DNA of 64,000 nucleotides from Tabrizicola aquatica (GCF_002900975.1 NZ_PJON01000001.1:1-64000), one strand, 5' to 3'; positions 42,923 through 53,361 are shown, counted from the first letter of the stretch. Made by a program: numbers and translations. Notes: generated from the sequence alone by a model not told the origin.

Positions 42923-43729
42923 ATGCGCCTGCTGCCCGCCCTTGTCCTGATCGCCAGCCCCGCAATGGCGCAGGAGCGCATCCCGTCGCATTGCATCGCC
43001 CTGGCCCGGGGTGAGCCCACGGTGGTGCCCGTGGCGCTGGAGGAGGGGTTGGAGGCCGACAGCGTTCTGATCCGGTACGTCGACCACGCAAGCTTTGCCA
43101 TCGTGACCCCGGACGGGACGGTGGCGGTGACGGATTACACCGGCTATCTGGGGACGCAGGACCTGGTGCCGGATGTGGTCACCATGAACAACGCCCATTC
43201 CACCCATTGGACCGCTGCCCCCGACCGGCGCATCCCGCATGTGCTGGAGGGCTGGCCGGAGGGCGGGGCGGCGGCGGAGCATCGGCTGGATCTGGGGACG
43301 ATGCTGGTGCGCAACGTGCCCACCGACACGCGCGGGCCCTTTGGCGAGGGGGCGCGGCGGGACGGCAACTCGATCTTCATCTTCGAGGCCGGGGGGCTGT
43401 GCATCGGGCATCTGGGGCATCTGCACCAGATCCCCTCGCCCGAGCAATATGCGGCGATCGGTCGGCTGGATGTGCTGATGGTGCCGGTGGATGGCGGCTA
43501 TACCCTGCGGCTGGAAGATATGGCGGGGGTGGTGCGGCGGTTGCGGTCCAGCGTGGTGATCCCGATGCACTGGTTCAGTCAGGCGTCGCTGCAAGCCTTC
43601 CTGGCCGAAATGTCGGCCGAGTTCAGCGTGGTCGAGACCGGGGGTGCGCAGATCGCGTTGTCGCTGGATGACCTGCCGTCGCAGCCGACGATCATGGTGT
43701 TGGAGCCGGCATATATCGACGCGCCCTAG
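42923..43729 (+). CDS. Exported MBL-fold metallo-hydrolase-like protein
   Basis: A 268-residue protein with a signal peptide (MRLLPALVLIASPAMA) and a metallo-beta-lactamase-type fold of the UlaG-like sort: RYVDHASFAIVTPDGTVAVTDY, then IGHLGHLHQIP and a late VIPMHWF. The usual HxHxDH is replaced by NAHSTHWT (NNAHSTH) near residue 93, so some ligands may be lost or shifted. No pathway partner is next to it. Confidence 0.78.
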   Translation: MRLLPALVLIASPAMAQERIPSHCIALARGEPTVVPVALEEGLEADSVLIRYVDHASFAIVTPDGTVAVTDYTGYLGTQDLVPDVVTMNNAHSTHWTAAPDRRIPHVLEGWPEGGAAAEHRLDLGTMLVRNVPTDTRGPFGEGARRDGNSIFIFEAGGLCIGHLGHLHQIPSPEQYAAIGRLDVLMVPVDGGYTLRLEDMAGVVRRLRSSVVIPMHWFSQASLQAFLAEMSAEFSVVETGGAQIALSLDDLPSQPTIMVLEPAYIDAP

Positions 43730-43775
43730 CGCGGGGCGGCCTGCTTCGCTACCAACGGGGTGAAGGAGCCCCGCG

Positions 43776-45185
43776 ATGCTGAACCCCTGTGATGCCGCCT
43801 TTGTTTCCCATCTTGCGGGGCTTCTGCCGCCCGGCCGGATCACGGCGCCGGAGCCGCGCCATCTGGAGGAACCCAGGGGCCGGTGGCAGGGTCATGCGGG
43901 TGCGGTTGCGCGGCCGGAAACCACGGCAGAGGTGGCGGTAGTTGTCCGAGCCTGCGCCCAAGCGCGGGTGGGCGTGGTGCCTTGGGGCGGGGGGACGGGG
44001 CTGGTCGGCGGGCAAGTCATGGTGGACGGGCCGGCGCCGCTGCTTTTGTCGCTGGAGCGGATGAACCGGCTGCGTGGCGCCTATCCGCAGGAAAACGCGC
44101 TGGTGGTCGAGGCCGGGATGATCCTGGCCGATGTTCAGGCCAAGGCCGCTGCGGTGGGGCGGCTGTTTCCTTTGACGCTGGCGAGCCAGGGCAGTTGCCG
44201 GATCGGCGGGAACCTTGCGGCCAATGCGGGGGGCGTGCATGTGCTGCGCTATGGCAATACGCGCGACCTGTGCCTGGGGATCGAGGCGGTGCTGCCGGAC
44301 GGGACGGTGTTCGACGGGCTGACGCGGCTGCGCAAGGACAATGCGGGCTATGATCTGCGGCATCTGATGATCGGCTCGGAGGGCACGCTGGGGGTGATCA
44401 CGGCGGCCAATCTGCGGCTGTTCCCGATCCCGGCGGCCACGATTGTGGCCTTGTTGGCGGTGCCCTCACCGGCGGCGGCGCTGGACTTGCTGGCGCTGGC
44501 GCAGGAGCGGCTGGGGGGCATGGTCTCGGCCTTCGAACTGATCAGCCGGGTGGGCTTTGACTTTCTGGCCGAGACGATGCCCGAGGTTCGTGCGCCCCTG
44601 GATCCGGTGCCGGAGTGGATGGTGCTGGTGGAACTGGGTCTGCCCGCTGGGCTGGAGCCCGAGGTGGCGATGGCCAATCTGTACGATGCAGCCGATGACC
44701 GGGGACTGGTAAGCGACGGGGTGATCGCAACCTCGGGCGCGCAGGCGGCGGGGTTGTGGCAACTGCGCGAGATGATCCCGGAGGGCAACCGCAGGGTCGG
44801 CGCGGTGTCTAGCCACGATATCTCGTTGCCCTTGTCGGCGATCCCGGAGTTCATCGGGCGCGCGCCGGGGGAACTGGCCGGGCTGGGAGCGTTCCGCATC
44901 AACTGCTTTGGCCATCTTGGCGACGGCAATTTGCACTGGAACGTGTTTCCGGTGCAGGGGGCGCACCGGAAGGACCACGATCCGGTGCGGGAGAAGGTCA
45001 AGACGCGGGTGCATGATCTGGTGCATGCCCTGGGCGGGTCGGTCGCGGCCGAGCATGGGGTGGGGCGATTGAAGGTGGCGGACCTGGCGCGCTATGGCGA
45101 TCCGGGCAAGCTGGCGGCGATGCGGGCGATCAAGGCGGCCTTGGACCCCTTGGGGATCATGAACCCCGGCGCGGTCCTGGGATAA
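43776..45185 (+). CDS. FAD-binding oxidoreductase, D-2-hydroxyglutarate/D-lactate dehydrogenase type
   Basis: A 469-residue flavoprotein of the VAO/PCMH family. The FAD-binding part has WGGGTGLVGGQ and LVVEAGMILADVQ, then NLAANAGGVHVLRYG; the C-terminal domain has the metal/substrate motif NCFGHLGDGNLHWNV. Enzymes of this group oxidise D-2-hydroxy acids such as D-2-hydroxyglutarate or D-lactate. Length and motifs fit D-2-hydroxyglutarate dehydrogenase best, but the substrate is not certain. Confidence 0.88.
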   Translation: MLNPCDAAFVSHLAGLLPPGRITAPEPRHLEEPRGRWQGHAGAVARPETTAEVAVVVRACAQARVGVVPWGGGTGLVGGQVMVDGPAPLLLSLERMNRLRGAYPQENALVVEAGMILADVQAKAAAVGRLFPLTLASQGSCRIGGNLAANAGGVHVLRYGNTRDLCLGIEAVLPDGTVFDGLTRLRKDNAGYDLRHLMIGSEGTLGVITAANLRLFPIPAATIVALLAVPSPAAALDLLALAQERLGGMVSAFELISRVGFDFLAETMPEVRAPLDPVPEWMVLVELGLPAGLEPEVAMANLYDAADDRGLVSDGVIATSGAQAAGLWQLREMIPEGNRRVGAVSSHDISLPLSAIPEFIGRAPGELAGLGAFRINCFGHLGDGNLHWNVFPVQGAHRKDHDPVREKVKTRVHDLVHALGGSVAAEHGVGRLKVADLARYGDPGKLAAMRAIKAALDPLGIMNPGAVLG

Positions 45186-45189
45186 GGTT

Positions 45190-45221
45190 ACCCCGCCGCA
45201 AGAGGATACCTGCGACGGGGT
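45190..45221 (+). terminator. Hairpin downstream of the FAD oxidoreductase gene
   Basis: ACCCCGCCGCA pairs with TGCGACGGGGT (10 of 11 pairs) around an AGAGGATACC loop, five bases after the TAA. The tail GCTTTGGGG is not U-rich, so this is a probable but weak terminator. Confidence 0.5.
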
Positions 45222-45348
45222 GCTTTGGGGGTGTGTGGGTCACGCTGTGGGTAGCAGCGCGGTCAGGCTGGGTAGGCCTGACAAGACCAATCTCTAGAGT
45301 GATTCTCTTACAAGTCGGTTAACGGAAGTCCATCGCGCCGCACCGGAA

Positions 45349-45369
45349 CCGATTTTCTGCGAAAATCGG
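45349..45369 (-). terminator. Hairpin downstream of apt-mtnP
   Basis: CCGATTTTC and GAAAATCGG form a perfect 9-bp stem around TGC, eight bases after the apt stop on the minus strand. No U-tract follows. It may terminate the apt transcript. The rest of the 45186-45377 gap holds no gene I can support. Confidence 0.5.
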
Positions 45370-45377
45370 CGGGGGGT

Positions 45378-45911
45378 TCAGAGCCCCTCGAAGGCGCAAA
45401 GCGCGTGGACCTCCATCCCCATCGCTTCCAGCTTCTTGCGGCCGCCAAGGTCGGGCAGGTCGACCACGAAGGCGCAGCCCACGACCTCGGCCCCGAGGCG
45501 TTCGATCAGGCGGATGCCGGCCTCGGCCGTGCCGCCGGTGGCAAGGAGGTCGTCGACCAGCAGCACCTTTTCGCCGGGCTGCATTGCGTCGTCATGCACC
45601 TCGACCACCGCTTCGCCGTATTCAAGCTGGTAAGCCTGGCTGATGGTCTGGCCCGGAAGCTTGCCCTTCTTGCGGATCGGGACGAAGCCGGTCGACAGCT
45701 GGTGCGCCACCGCTCCACCCAGGATGAAGCCCCGCGCCTCCAGCCCTGCGACCTTGTCGATGCGCATCCCGGCATAGGGGGCCAGAAGCTGGTCGACGCA
45801 CATCCGAAAGCCGCGCGGATCGGCAAAAAGCGTGGTCACGTCACGGAAGAGGATCCCTTCATGCGGGAAGTCGACGATGGTGCGGATATAGTCCTTGACG
45901 GTTTTCGGCAT
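45378..45911 (-). CDS. apt: Adenine phosphoribosyltransferase
   Basis: A 177-residue cytoplasmic enzyme that converts adenine and PRPP to AMP. The PRPP motif [17 protein letters not shown] is clear, as is the N-terminal [16 protein letters not shown]. It lies 15 bp downstream of mtnP, which releases adenine from methylthioadenosine, so the pair forms an adenine salvage operon. Confidence 0.96.
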   Translation of the reverse strand: MPKTVKDYIRTIVDFPHEGILFRDVTTLFADPRGFRMCVDQLLAPYAGMRIDKVAGLEARGFILGGAVAHQLSTGFVPIRKKGKLPGQTISQAYQLEYGEAVVEVHDDAMQPGEKVLLVDDLLATGGTAEAGIRLIERLGAEVVGCAFVVDLPDLGGRKKLEAMGMEVHALCAFEGL

Positions 45912-45926
45912 GGTCTTTCCCGGGGG

Positions 45927-46793
45927 CTAAAGAAGGCGGCCCGCGACGGCGTCGAGCTTGGCCAGAAGATCGGGGTCGCGCTTGTCGGGGGCGGTCATGA
46001 GGGCGTGGGCAAGGGCGCGGTCGCAGCCGTGCGGGCAAGGCTGGCGGTCGGGGTCCATCATGGCGGGCAGGCGGGCGACCAGGCCCCGGGCAGCCGCGGC
46101 GTTCGCATGGAGGACGGCGATCACCTGGGCCACGTCCACCGCTCCGTGGCTGTCATGCCAGCAGTCATAATCGGTGACCATGGCGAGGGAAGCATAGCAA
46201 AGTTCGGCCTCGCGGGCGAGACGGGCCTCGGAAAAGCCGGTCATCCCGATCACGTCGGCGCCCCAGGCCCGGTACATCCGGCTTTCGGCGCGGGTCGAGA
46301 ATTGCGGCCCCTCCATCGACAGGTAGGTCGCGCCCTGGTGGACGGTCAGCCCCTCGTCCCGCGCGGCTTCGGCCGCGAGCGCGCCAAGGCGCGGGCAGGT
46401 CGGGTCGGCCAGGCTGACATGGGCGACGCAGCCGGGGCCGAAGAAGCTGGGCGGGCGACGCGTGGTGCGGTCGATATACTGGTCCACCAGGACGAAATCG
46501 CCGGGGGCGAACTCCTCACGCAGCGAGCCTACGGCCGAGACGGCGAGGATGTCGGTGCAGCCCAGCCGCTTCAGGGCGTCGATGTTGGCACGGTAGGGCA
46601 CGGTGGCGGGGTCGTGGACATGACCCCGGCCATGGCGCGGCAGGAAGGCGACGGGCAGGCCATGCAGGCGGCCGACAAGGACCTCGTCCGAGGGCTGGCC
46701 CCAGGGGGTCGTGACCTTGACCCAGCTTGCGCCTTCCAGACCGTCGATCTGATAGACCCCCGATCCGCCGATGACGCCGAGCATGGTCTGCAT
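45927..46793 (-). CDS. mtnP: S-methyl-5'-thioadenosine phosphorylase
   Basis: A 288-residue phosphorylase that splits methylthioadenosine into adenine and methylthioribose-1-phosphate. The start motif is MLGVIGGSGVYQIDG, with RHGRGH and SMEGPQFSTRAES downstream and MTGFSEA and VTDYDCWH later; the last Asp suits an adenine-specific enzyme. The ATG at 46793 is preceded by AGGAGG; a much longer upstream frame is an antisense shadow of the kinase gene. It probably feeds both apt (adenine) and mtnA (sugar phosphate), which is 19 kb away. Confidence 0.95.
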   Translation of the reverse strand: MQTMLGVIGGSGVYQIDGLEGASWVKVTTPWGQPSDEVLVGRLHGLPVAFLPRHGRGHVHDPATVPYRANIDALKRLGCTDILAVSAVGSLREEFAPGDFVLVDQYIDRTTRRPPSFFGPGCVAHVSLADPTCPRLGALAAEAARDEGLTVHQGATYLSMEGPQFSTRAESRMYRAWGADVIGMTGFSEARLAREAELCYASLAMVTDYDCWHDSHGAVDVAQVIAVLHANAAAARGLVARLPAMMDPDRQPCPHGCDRALAHALMTAPDKRDPDLLAKLDAVAGRLL

Positions 46794-46936
46794 GGGGGCC
46801 TCCTGTCCTGGTCGCCGGCAGGATAGAGGGCGAGCGGGGCGCGGGGAAGGGGGATTGGGGGCTGGGGTGGAGGGGGCGGAAGGGCTTGCCTCGGGGGGCG
46901 GCTCTGGCCATCCTGACCCAAAGCAGGAGGGCGACG

Positions 46937-47575
46937 GTGACGCGGACGATCGATCTGGCCGGTCTGGCGGATGAGGTGGAGCTTCGGGCAGGGTTGGGCG
47001 ACCGGCTGATCGTCGCCCTGGCCGGGGCACCGGGTTCCGGCAAGTCGACGGTGGCGGAGAAACTGGTCGGCAAGCTGATCGGGCGCCGTCCGGGGCTAGC
47101 CGCGGTATTGCCGATGGACGGCTATCATTATGACGACCTGTATCTGGTGCCGGCCGGGCTGCGGTTGCGCAAGGGTGCGCCGCATACTTTCGACGTCGGC
47201 GGGCTTTACCACACGCTGAAGCGCCTGCGTGCGCGGGACGAGGACGAGGTGGCAGTTCCAGTGTTCGACCGGACGATCGAGATCGCGCGGGCCGGCGCCC
47301 GGCTGATCCCGGCCGAGGTGCCGGTGATCGTGGTCGAAGGCAATTACCTGCTGCTTGACCAGGCGCCCTGGGATCGGCTGCGGCCCATGTTCGACCTGAC
47401 GGTGATGGTTGACGTGCCCGAGCATGTCCTACGGGCGCGACTGCGCGGTCGGTGGGACCGGCTGGGGCTGGACGAGGCTGCGATCCGGGCGAAGCTGGAG
47501 GAGAACGACCTGCCGAATGCCCGGCTGGTCCGCGAGGCCTCGGTCGCGGCTGACTACCGTCTGCAGAATCACTAG
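46937..47575 (+). CDS. P-loop nucleoside/sugar kinase family protein
   Basis: A 212-residue kinase of the uridine kinase/pantothenate kinase superfamily (similar to proteins annotated as fructose transport system kinase). It has Walker A GAPGSGKST, the substrate region MDGYHYDD, and a lid with RGRWDRLGLDE. The GTG at 46937 follows CAGGAGG. The phosphate acceptor cannot be told from sequence. Confidence 0.82.
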   Translation: MTRTIDLAGLADEVELRAGLGDRLIVALAGAPGSGKSTVAEKLVGKLIGRRPGLAAVLPMDGYHYDDLYLVPAGLRLRKGAPHTFDVGGLYHTLKRLRARDEDEVAVPVFDRTIEIARAGARLIPAEVPVIVVEGNYLLLDQAPWDRLRPMFDLTVMVDVPEHVLRARLRGRWDRLGLDEAAIRAKLEENDLPNARLVREASVAADYRLQNH

Positions 47576-47582
47576 TGACGGC

Positions 47583-48431
47583 GTGCAGCTGATCGACAGC
47601 CACCAGCATCTGATCCTGCGCGACCGGCTGGGCTATGCCTGGGCCGACGCGATTGCAGCCCTCACCGAGGGCGACTTTTCGCCGGATGATTACGCGCGGC
47701 TGACCGAAGGTCGTGGGGTCGTGTGGACCATCTTCATGGAAACCGGCGTTGATGACGCGGATTACCAGGCCGAGGCCCGCCTGGTCGCGGGGATGGTGGG
47801 GCAACGCGGGATGCTGGGTCAGATCGCCTCGATCCGGCCGGAGGCGGCGGCGGGGTTCGACGCCTGGCTGGAGGAGGCTGCGGGCCTGGGAGTCGTCGGG
47901 TTTCGCCGTATCCTGCATGTGGTGCCAGACGCGGTGTCGCAGTCCGCAACCTTCGTGCGGAACCTGCGGCGGCTCGGGCGGGCGGGCTATTCGTTCGATC
48001 TGACCGTCCTGTCCCGCCAGCTTCTTCCAGTCGCGCTGCCCCTGTCGCGGGCCTGCCCTGATCAGGTCTTTATCCTGGATCATTGCGGGGTGTCGGACAT
48101 CGCGGGCGGCGACTGGGAGATGTGGGAGGCCGGGGTCGCTACCGTTGCCGCCCATCCGAATGTTTTTGTGAAGCTTTCCGGCATCACCGCCTATTGCGCG
48201 CCGGGAACCGCGACGGTCGCGACGGTTCAGCCCTATGTGAAGCGTCTGCTGGACCTTTTTGGGCCGGATCGGATGCTTTGGGGCAGCGACTGGCCGGTAG
48301 TGGACCTTGGCGCAGGGTTACCGGGCTGGATCGACATGACCGGGGAATTGTTGGCGGGGCTGTCGATTGCCGACCGGCGGGCCATCGGCCACAAGACCGC
48401 GCGGCGGGTCTATCGGTTGCCGCGGGCCTGA
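47583..48431 (+). CDS. Amidohydrolase family protein (sugar-lactonase-like)
   Basis: A 282-residue TIM-barrel metal-dependent hydrolase of the amidohydrolase 2 group. The metal motif DSHQHL is near the start and a late LWGSDWPV supplies the last Asp. Close families hydrolyse aldonolactones or decarboxylate aromatic acids. The GTG at 47583 just after the kinase stop is the probable start; longer frames overlap the kinase. The small gap suggests an operon with the kinase. Confidence 0.8.
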   Translation: MQLIDSHQHLILRDRLGYAWADAIAALTEGDFSPDDYARLTEGRGVVWTIFMETGVDDADYQAEARLVAGMVGQRGMLGQIASIRPEAAAGFDAWLEEAAGLGVVGFRRILHVVPDAVSQSATFVRNLRRLGRAGYSFDLTVLSRQLLPVALPLSRACPDQVFILDHCGVSDIAGGDWEMWEAGVATVAAHPNVFVKLSGITAYCAPGTATVATVQPYVKRLLDLFGPDRMLWGSDWPVVDLGAGLPGWIDMTGELLAGLSIADRRAIGHKTARRVYRLPRA

Positions 48432-48449
48432 CCGGACGGTCAGGCCCGC
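48422..48449. terminator. Bidirectional hairpin between convergent genes
   Basis: GCGGGCCTGACCG pairs perfectly with CGGTCAGGCCCGC (13 bp) with GA at the tip. It overlaps the amidohydrolase stop and lies eight bases past the chemoreceptor stop, so it may end both transcripts. No U-tracts follow on either strand. Confidence 0.55.
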
Positions 48450-48456
48450 AGAACTG

Positions 48457-50859
48457 TTACCCGGCGGCGCGCAGGCGTGGGCTGGCGGCCTGCGCTTCAC
48501 CCTCTTGCCAGCCCTTGAAGCGGCTGACGAGCTGGTTCAACTCCTCGATCGACTGCGACAACGAGACGGTCGCGGCGAGGGTTTCCTCGAACATCGCAGC
48601 GTTGCGCTGGGTCGCACCGTCCAGGTCCCGCAGCGAGCCGTTCACGTCCTTGATCCCCTGTTCCTGCTGCGCGGCCGAGCCTGCGATCAGCGCCACGCTG
48701 TCCGAAATCGCGCTGACCGACTTGGTGATCGAGCCGACCACCCCGCCGCTTTCGCGCATTGCCACGACGCCGTCGCGGACATGCTGGCTGGATTCGTTGA
48801 TCAGCTGGCCGATCTCGCGGGCCGAATCCGAGGCGCGCTGCGCCAGCGCCCGGACTTCCGAAGCCACCACCGCAAAGCCGCGCCCGCTGTCGCCGGCTCG
48901 CGCTGCCTCGACCCCTGCATTCAGGGCCAGAAGGTTGGTCTGAAAGGCGATGTCGTCGATCACGGCAATGATGCGGGTGATCGCCTCGGATGAGGTCTGA
49001 ATGCGCATCATCGCGGCTTCGGAACGGGTGATGATCTCCATCCCGGCGGTTGCTTGCTTGGCTGCATCGCGCGTCAGGTCGCGGACCGTCTGGATGCTGC
49101 TGGTCGTGTCGCCGACAAGGCCGGTCATGTTGGTCATCGTGCTGGAGGTCTGGTTGATCGCCGAGGCGGATTTCTCGGTTCGGTGGGCAAGATCCTCGGT
49201 CGCGAAGCGGATGGCTTGCACATCGGCGTTGATCCGGCCGGAAGAGCTGGAGATCTCGGCCACGATCTTGCGCAGGGCGCGGACGGCCGCGTTGAAATCC
49301 ATGCGCAGGGTCTTGTAGCTTTCCGAGAAGAATTCATCGATCGTCACGTCAAGGTCGCCGTCGGCCATGCGGCGCAGGGACTGGGCCAGGTGATCCACGA
49401 CTTTCTGCTGGGCCAGACGGTTCTCTTCTTGCGCGGCCTCGTGTTCGGCGCGGGCGCGGTCCTGTGACGCGCGGAATTCGGCCTGGCGCTGTTGTTCGGC
49501 CGCCTCGGCCGCGCGGCGCTGCGCCTCCTGCTCACGCTCGGCGATGCGTTCGCGTTCCAGAAAGGCGATGCGCTCTGCCTCGGCCTTGCGGGCTTCGGCC
49601 TCCGCCTCGGTCAGAGAGCGGTCCATGTCGCGCAGGGCGCGTGCGATGTCGCCGATTTCGTCACCGCGTTCGGTATGGCCGACCTCGCTGCCTGCAACGC
49701 GCCGGGCGACGCGGTCCATGTCCAGTGCCAGACCATGCAGGGGACCGGCAATTGACCGCGAAGCGAGGATCGCCACGGCGCTGGTGGCGGCCAGCACGAC
49801 CAGCCCGATGGCAAGGAACCAGTACGTCATCTGCGTGATCGGACGGAACAGTTCGGCCTGGTCGATCTCGGTCACCACGGTCCAGGATGTCCCTTCGACG
49901 TCAAGGGGATGCGTGGCAATCACGACCGGCTGTCCGTTGAAACCTATGGCCTCGGCAAAGCCGGGCGTTGCAGTCTTGGCCAGTTCCAGCACGGCTGGTG
50001 GGGCGGTTGCGGCCAGCACCTCGTCCGAGGGCGTCTTGTCGATATCGCTGCGCAGGACACCGTCCTGGCCCACCAAGTAGTTGACCATCGACGTCTCTTC
50101 GCCCCGATCCCCGTTCAGCGCGGCGTTCATCTGGGCAATCGGCATCTGGATCGCGACGACGCCCAGGATCGACCCGTCCCGGCCTAGCACATGCTTGCCC
50201 ATGAAGGCGGCGGGTTGGTCGGCCGAAGGGGCGTAGGCCGAGAAATCCTCGAACACGAGGCCACCGGGCGCATCCAGCGCCATGACCCGGTCGAACATGC
50301 GCGCCAGGCCCGAGTCCTTCCAGGGGCCGGTGCGCAGGTTGGTGGCGAAATCAGCCTCTTTCGTCACGGTGAAGACGACATTGCCGTCGGTGTCGATCAG
50401 AAAGACGTCATAATATTCCATCGCCAGGGTCCAGGCCGAAAGCTCGGCCTGGACATCGGCGTGCAGGCGGTCGAAAAGACTGCCGGACCCGGCATCAAGC
50501 AGCTTGTGCCGTTCGGCGGGCGGGTGGGGGTTGTTGTCGACATAACGCGCACGGATGGCCGCCAGACCGCCGGGGTCGGTGCGGGCGGCCCGCGTCAGAT
50601 CGGCCAGCCCGGCAATGACACCGCGGTTGTAGGACAGGCCGTTCAGGTCGGCCGATACCTCGCTTGTCACGGCTTCCAGCGTTTCTGCAGGCCCGTTCGA
50701 AGCTTCGCGCATCGTCGCCCGCGCGGCATCTGCCAGCGCGGTTTCCGCGCGGATATAGGCCGCCGCGGCGACCAGAAGGACGGCGACGGCGCTGATCGCA
50801 AGCATCACTGCCGGAAGCTTGCGCGTTAGTTTCATCGAGTTGAAATCCATGCGTCGCAT
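48457..50859 (-). CDS. Methyl-accepting chemotaxis protein
   Basis: An 800-residue transmembrane chemoreceptor. TM1 spans about residues 16-36, a periplasmic Cache-type sensor domain runs to about 350, and TM2 is at about 355-378. A HAMP region follows ([22 protein letters not shown]), then a long charged coiled coil rich in Ala, Glu and Arg (about 415-500), a second HAMP-like part, and the signalling tip [24 protein letters not shown]. It ends in SPRLRAAG with no NWETF-type tether. The ligand is unknown. It is divergent from ftsW across 247 bp with no other gene. Confidence 0.93.
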   Translation of the reverse strand: MRRMDFNSMKLTRKLPAVMLAISAVAVLLVAAAAYIRAETALADAARATMREASNGPAETLEAVTSEVSADLNGLSYNRGVIAGLADLTRAARTDPGGLAAIRARYVDNNPHPPAERHKLLDAGSGSLFDRLHADVQAELSAWTLAMEYYDVFLIDTDGNVVFTVTKEADFATNLRTGPWKDSGLARMFDRVMALDAPGGLVFEDFSAYAPSADQPAAFMGKHVLGRDGSILGVVAIQMPIAQMNAALNGDRGEETSMVNYLVGQDGVLRSDIDKTPSDEVLAATAPPAVLELAKTATPGFAEAIGFNGQPVVIATHPLDVEGTSWTVVTEIDQAELFRPITQMTYWFLAIGLVVLAATSAVAILASRSIAGPLHGLALDMDRVARRVAGSEVGHTERGDEIGDIARALRDMDRSLTEAEAEARKAEAERIAFLERERIAEREQEAQRRAAEAAEQQRQAEFRASQDRARAEHEAAQEENRLAQQKVVDHLAQSLRRMADGDLDVTIDEFFSESYKTLRMDFNAAVRALRKIVAEISSSSGRINADVQAIRFATEDLAHRTEKSASAINQTSSTMTNMTGLVGDTTSSIQTVRDLTRDAAKQATAGMEIITRSEAAMMRIQTSSEAITRIIAVIDDIAFQTNLLALNAGVEAARAGDSGRGFAVVASEVRALAQRASDSAREIGQLINESSQHVRDGVVAMRESGGVVGSITKSVSAISDSVALIAGSAAQQEQGIKDVNGSLRDLDGATQRNAAMFEETLAATVSLSQSIEELNQLVSRFKGWQEGEAQAASPRLRAAG

Positions 50860-51106
50860 ATGGCGATCCCCTGGTTAGACTGGCGAAGCTTGCGAGCGCG
50901 CCATTGAGGAACGGTAAATTCCGCTCCCAACCCCCGCCCGAAATGCCTAAGATTTTCCGCTTCCCCAGCATAGAACGACCCCGGAGGCCGCGCATTGCGA
51001 CCTGTCATTCGCGCTGGCCTTGGCCCGGATTTGTCGCTAACCTGTCACGCAGACCCGGGGGCACACCTGGGCTTGAGGCAGAACAGGCATATCAGGCGGT
51101 TTCCCC

Positions 51107-52270
51107 ATGACTGAGATGGTCTATGGCTCCAATCCCGTTCGGGTAACGGAGCCGGTCATTCCCCGCTGGTGGCGGACGATCGACAAGTGGACGTTGACTT
51201 CGGTCTTTGTCCTTTTCGGCATCGGGCTGTTGCTCGGGCTTGCCGCCTCGGTCCCCTTGGCCACGCGCAACGGGCTTGAGCCGTTCTATTATGTCCAGCG
51301 CCAGGCCTTCTTTGGCGGCGTGGCGCTGGCGGTGATGATCGCGATCTCGATGCTGTCGCCGCCGATGGTGCGCCGGCTGGGTGTCCTGGGTTTTGCCGTG
51401 TCGATGCTGGCGCTGGTGCTGCTGCCGATCTTCGGAACGGATTTCGGCAAGGGCGCGGTGCGCTGGTTCAGCTTCGGCTTTGCCAGCATCCAGCCGTCCG
51501 AGTTCCTGAAGCCGGGCTTCGTGGTGGTGGTCGCCTGGTTGATCGCTGCTAGCCAGGATCTGGCGGGACCGCCGGGCAAAAGCATCTCGTTCGCGCTGAC
51601 GCTGGTCGTGGTAGGCTTTCTGGCGATGCAGCCGGACTTCGGCCAGTCGGCGCTGATCCTGTTTGCCTGGGGCGTGATCTATTTCGTCGGCGGCGCGCCG
51701 ATGACGCTGATCGCCATCGTCGGTGGCATCGTGGCGCTGGCCGGGCTGGTGTTCTACGAAAGCTCGGAACACTTTGCGCGCCGGATCGACGGGTTCCTGT
51801 CGCCCGATGTCGATCCGCGCACCCAGCTGGGCTATGCGGCGAACGCGATCCAGGAGGGCGGGTTCTTCGGCGTCGGCGTCGGAGAGGGCCAGGTGAAATG
51901 GTCGCTGCCCGACGCGCATACCGACTTCATCATCGCGGTCGCGGCTGAGGAATACGGGCTGATCCTGGTGCTGGCGATTCTGGCGCTGTACGGGGTTATC
52001 GTCGTCCGCTCGCTGGGCCGCCTGCTCGCCGAGCGTGATCCCTTCGCGCGCCTTGCGGGCACGGGCCTGGCCTGCATCTTCGGCGTGCAGGCGATGATCA
52101 ACATGGGCGTCGCGGTGCGGCTGCTTCCGGCCAAGGGAATGACGTTGCCCTTCGTCAGCTATGGCGGCTCGTCCGTCATCGCGGCGGGGATCACGATGGG
52201 GATGCTTCTGGCCCTGACGCGGGACCGGCCGCGCGGGCAGATGAGCGACGTCTTCCGGCGGGGTCGGTGA
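51107..52270 (+). CDS. ftsW: Lipid II polymerase/flippase-type division protein FtsW
   Basis: A 387-residue SEDS-family inner-membrane protein with about ten membrane segments, which polymerises septal peptidoglycan with its PBP3 partner. SEDS motifs are present: [36 protein letters not shown] and [16 protein letters not shown]. The ATG at 51107 lacks a strong Shine-Dalgarno site. It begins this part of the division cluster; murD, mraY and the earlier genes are not upstream. Its stop overlaps murG (TGATG). Confidence 0.95.
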   Translation: MTEMVYGSNPVRVTEPVIPRWWRTIDKWTLTSVFVLFGIGLLLGLAASVPLATRNGLEPFYYVQRQAFFGGVALAVMIAISMLSPPMVRRLGVLGFAVSMLALVLLPIFGTDFGKGAVRWFSFGFASIQPSEFLKPGFVVVVAWLIAASQDLAGPPGKSISFALTLVVVGFLAMQPDFGQSALILFAWGVIYFVGGAPMTLIAIVGGIVALAGLVFYESSEHFARRIDGFLSPDVDPRTQLGYAANAIQEGGFFGVGVGEGQVKWSLPDAHTDFIIAVAAEEYGLILVLAILALYGVIVVRSLGRLLAERDPFARLAGTGLACIFGVQAMINMGVAVRLLPAKGMTLPFVSYGGSSVIAAGITMGMLLALTRDRPRGQMSDVFRRGR

Positions 52271-53361
52271 TGGCAAAGCTTCTGCTGATCGCGGCGGGGG
52301 GCACGGGGGGGCACATGTTCCCGGCCCAGGCGCTTGCCGAGGCGATGCTGGCGCGGGGCTGGCGGGTGAAGCTGTCCACGGATGACCGCGGTGCGCGCTA
52401 TGCCGGAGGGTTTCCGCAGGCGGTGGTGGTGGAGCGGGTGGCAAGCGCCACATTCGCGCGGGGCGGGGTGGCGGCAAAATTGCTGGCGCCGTTCCGCATT
52501 CTTGCGGGTGTCCTTGGGGCGCTGGTCTCGCAACTGCGCGACCGGCCGGCGGTTGTGGTGGGCTTTGGCGGCTATCCGTCGATCCCGGCGCTGAGTGCGG
52601 CCTGGGTGCTGCGGCGGCCGCGCATGATCCACGAACAGAACGGCGTCCTTGGCCGGGTGAACCAGGTTTTCGCGCGCCGCGTGGACAGGGTTGCCTGCGG
52701 CACGTGGCCCACGGCCCTGCCGGCCGGCGTCACGGGAGAGCCGACGGGCAACCCGGTGCGTCAGGCGGTGCTGGACCGGGCTGCCGCCCCCTATATCCCG
52801 CCGGGGGATTATCCGATGTCCATGGTGGTGATCGGCGGCAGTCAGGGCGCGCGCATCCTGTCTGATGCCGTGCCAGCCGCCGTGGCGCTGCTGCCCGAGG
52901 CTCTGCGCGCGAACCTGCGCGTCGCGCATCAGGCGCGGGACGAGGACGCCGCGCGGGCCACGGCTGCATATGAGGCGGCGGGGGTCCGGGCCGAGATTGC
53001 GCCCTTCTTCGCCGACATTCCGCGCCGGCTGTCCGAGGCGCAGCTGGTGATCAGCCGCTCGGGTGCCTCATCGGTCGCGGATATCAGCGTCATCGGGCGC
53101 CCGGCGATCCTGATCCCTTATGCGGCGGCGACCGGAGACCACCAGATGGCGAACGCCAAGGGTCTGTCTGACGCAGGGGCAGCCGTCGTCCTGCCGGAGA
53201 AGGCGCTTGACGCGGCTGCCCTTGCAGGCCACATCGCCGCGATCCTTGACGACCCGCATCGGGCCGAGACCATGGCCCGTGCGGCCCTGGGCGAAGGCAA
53301 GCCCGACGCGACCGCCCGGTTGGTGGCGCTGGTCGAAGACTTAGGCGGAGACACGCAATGA
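52270..53361 (+). CDS. murG: UDP-N-acetylglucosamine transferase (lipid II synthase) MurG
   Basis: A 363-residue glycosyltransferase that adds GlcNAc to lipid I to make lipid II at the inner face of the membrane. The N-terminal G-loop [17 protein letters not shown] and the later IGGSQGARI and [11 protein letters not shown] are clear. ATG at 52270 is coupled to the ftsW stop (a GTG three bases earlier is also possible). It overlaps murC by ATGA. Confidence 0.96.
   Translation: MAKLLLIAAGGTGGHMFPAQALAEAMLARGWRVKLSTDDRGARYAGGFPQAVVVERVASATFARGGVAAKLLAPFRILAGVLGALVSQLRDRPAVVVGFGGYPSIPALSAAWVLRRPRMIHEQNGVLGRVNQVFARRVDRVACGTWPTALPAGVTGEPTGNPVRQAVLDRAAAPYIPPGDYPMSMVVIGGSQGARILSDAVPAAVALLPEALRANLRVAHQARDEDAARATAAYEAAGVRAEIAPFFADIPRRLSEAQLVISRSGASSVADISVIGRPAILIPYAAATGDHQMANAKGLSDAGAAVVLPEKALDAAALAGHIAAILDDPHRAETMARAALGEGKPDATARLVALVEDLGGDTQ

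Noticed and set aside
46794-48155. Minus-strand extension upstream of mtnP
   Set aside because: Proline- and arginine-rich low-complexity shadow of the kinase and amidohydrolase genes; mtnP has a good start at 46793 with AGGAGG.
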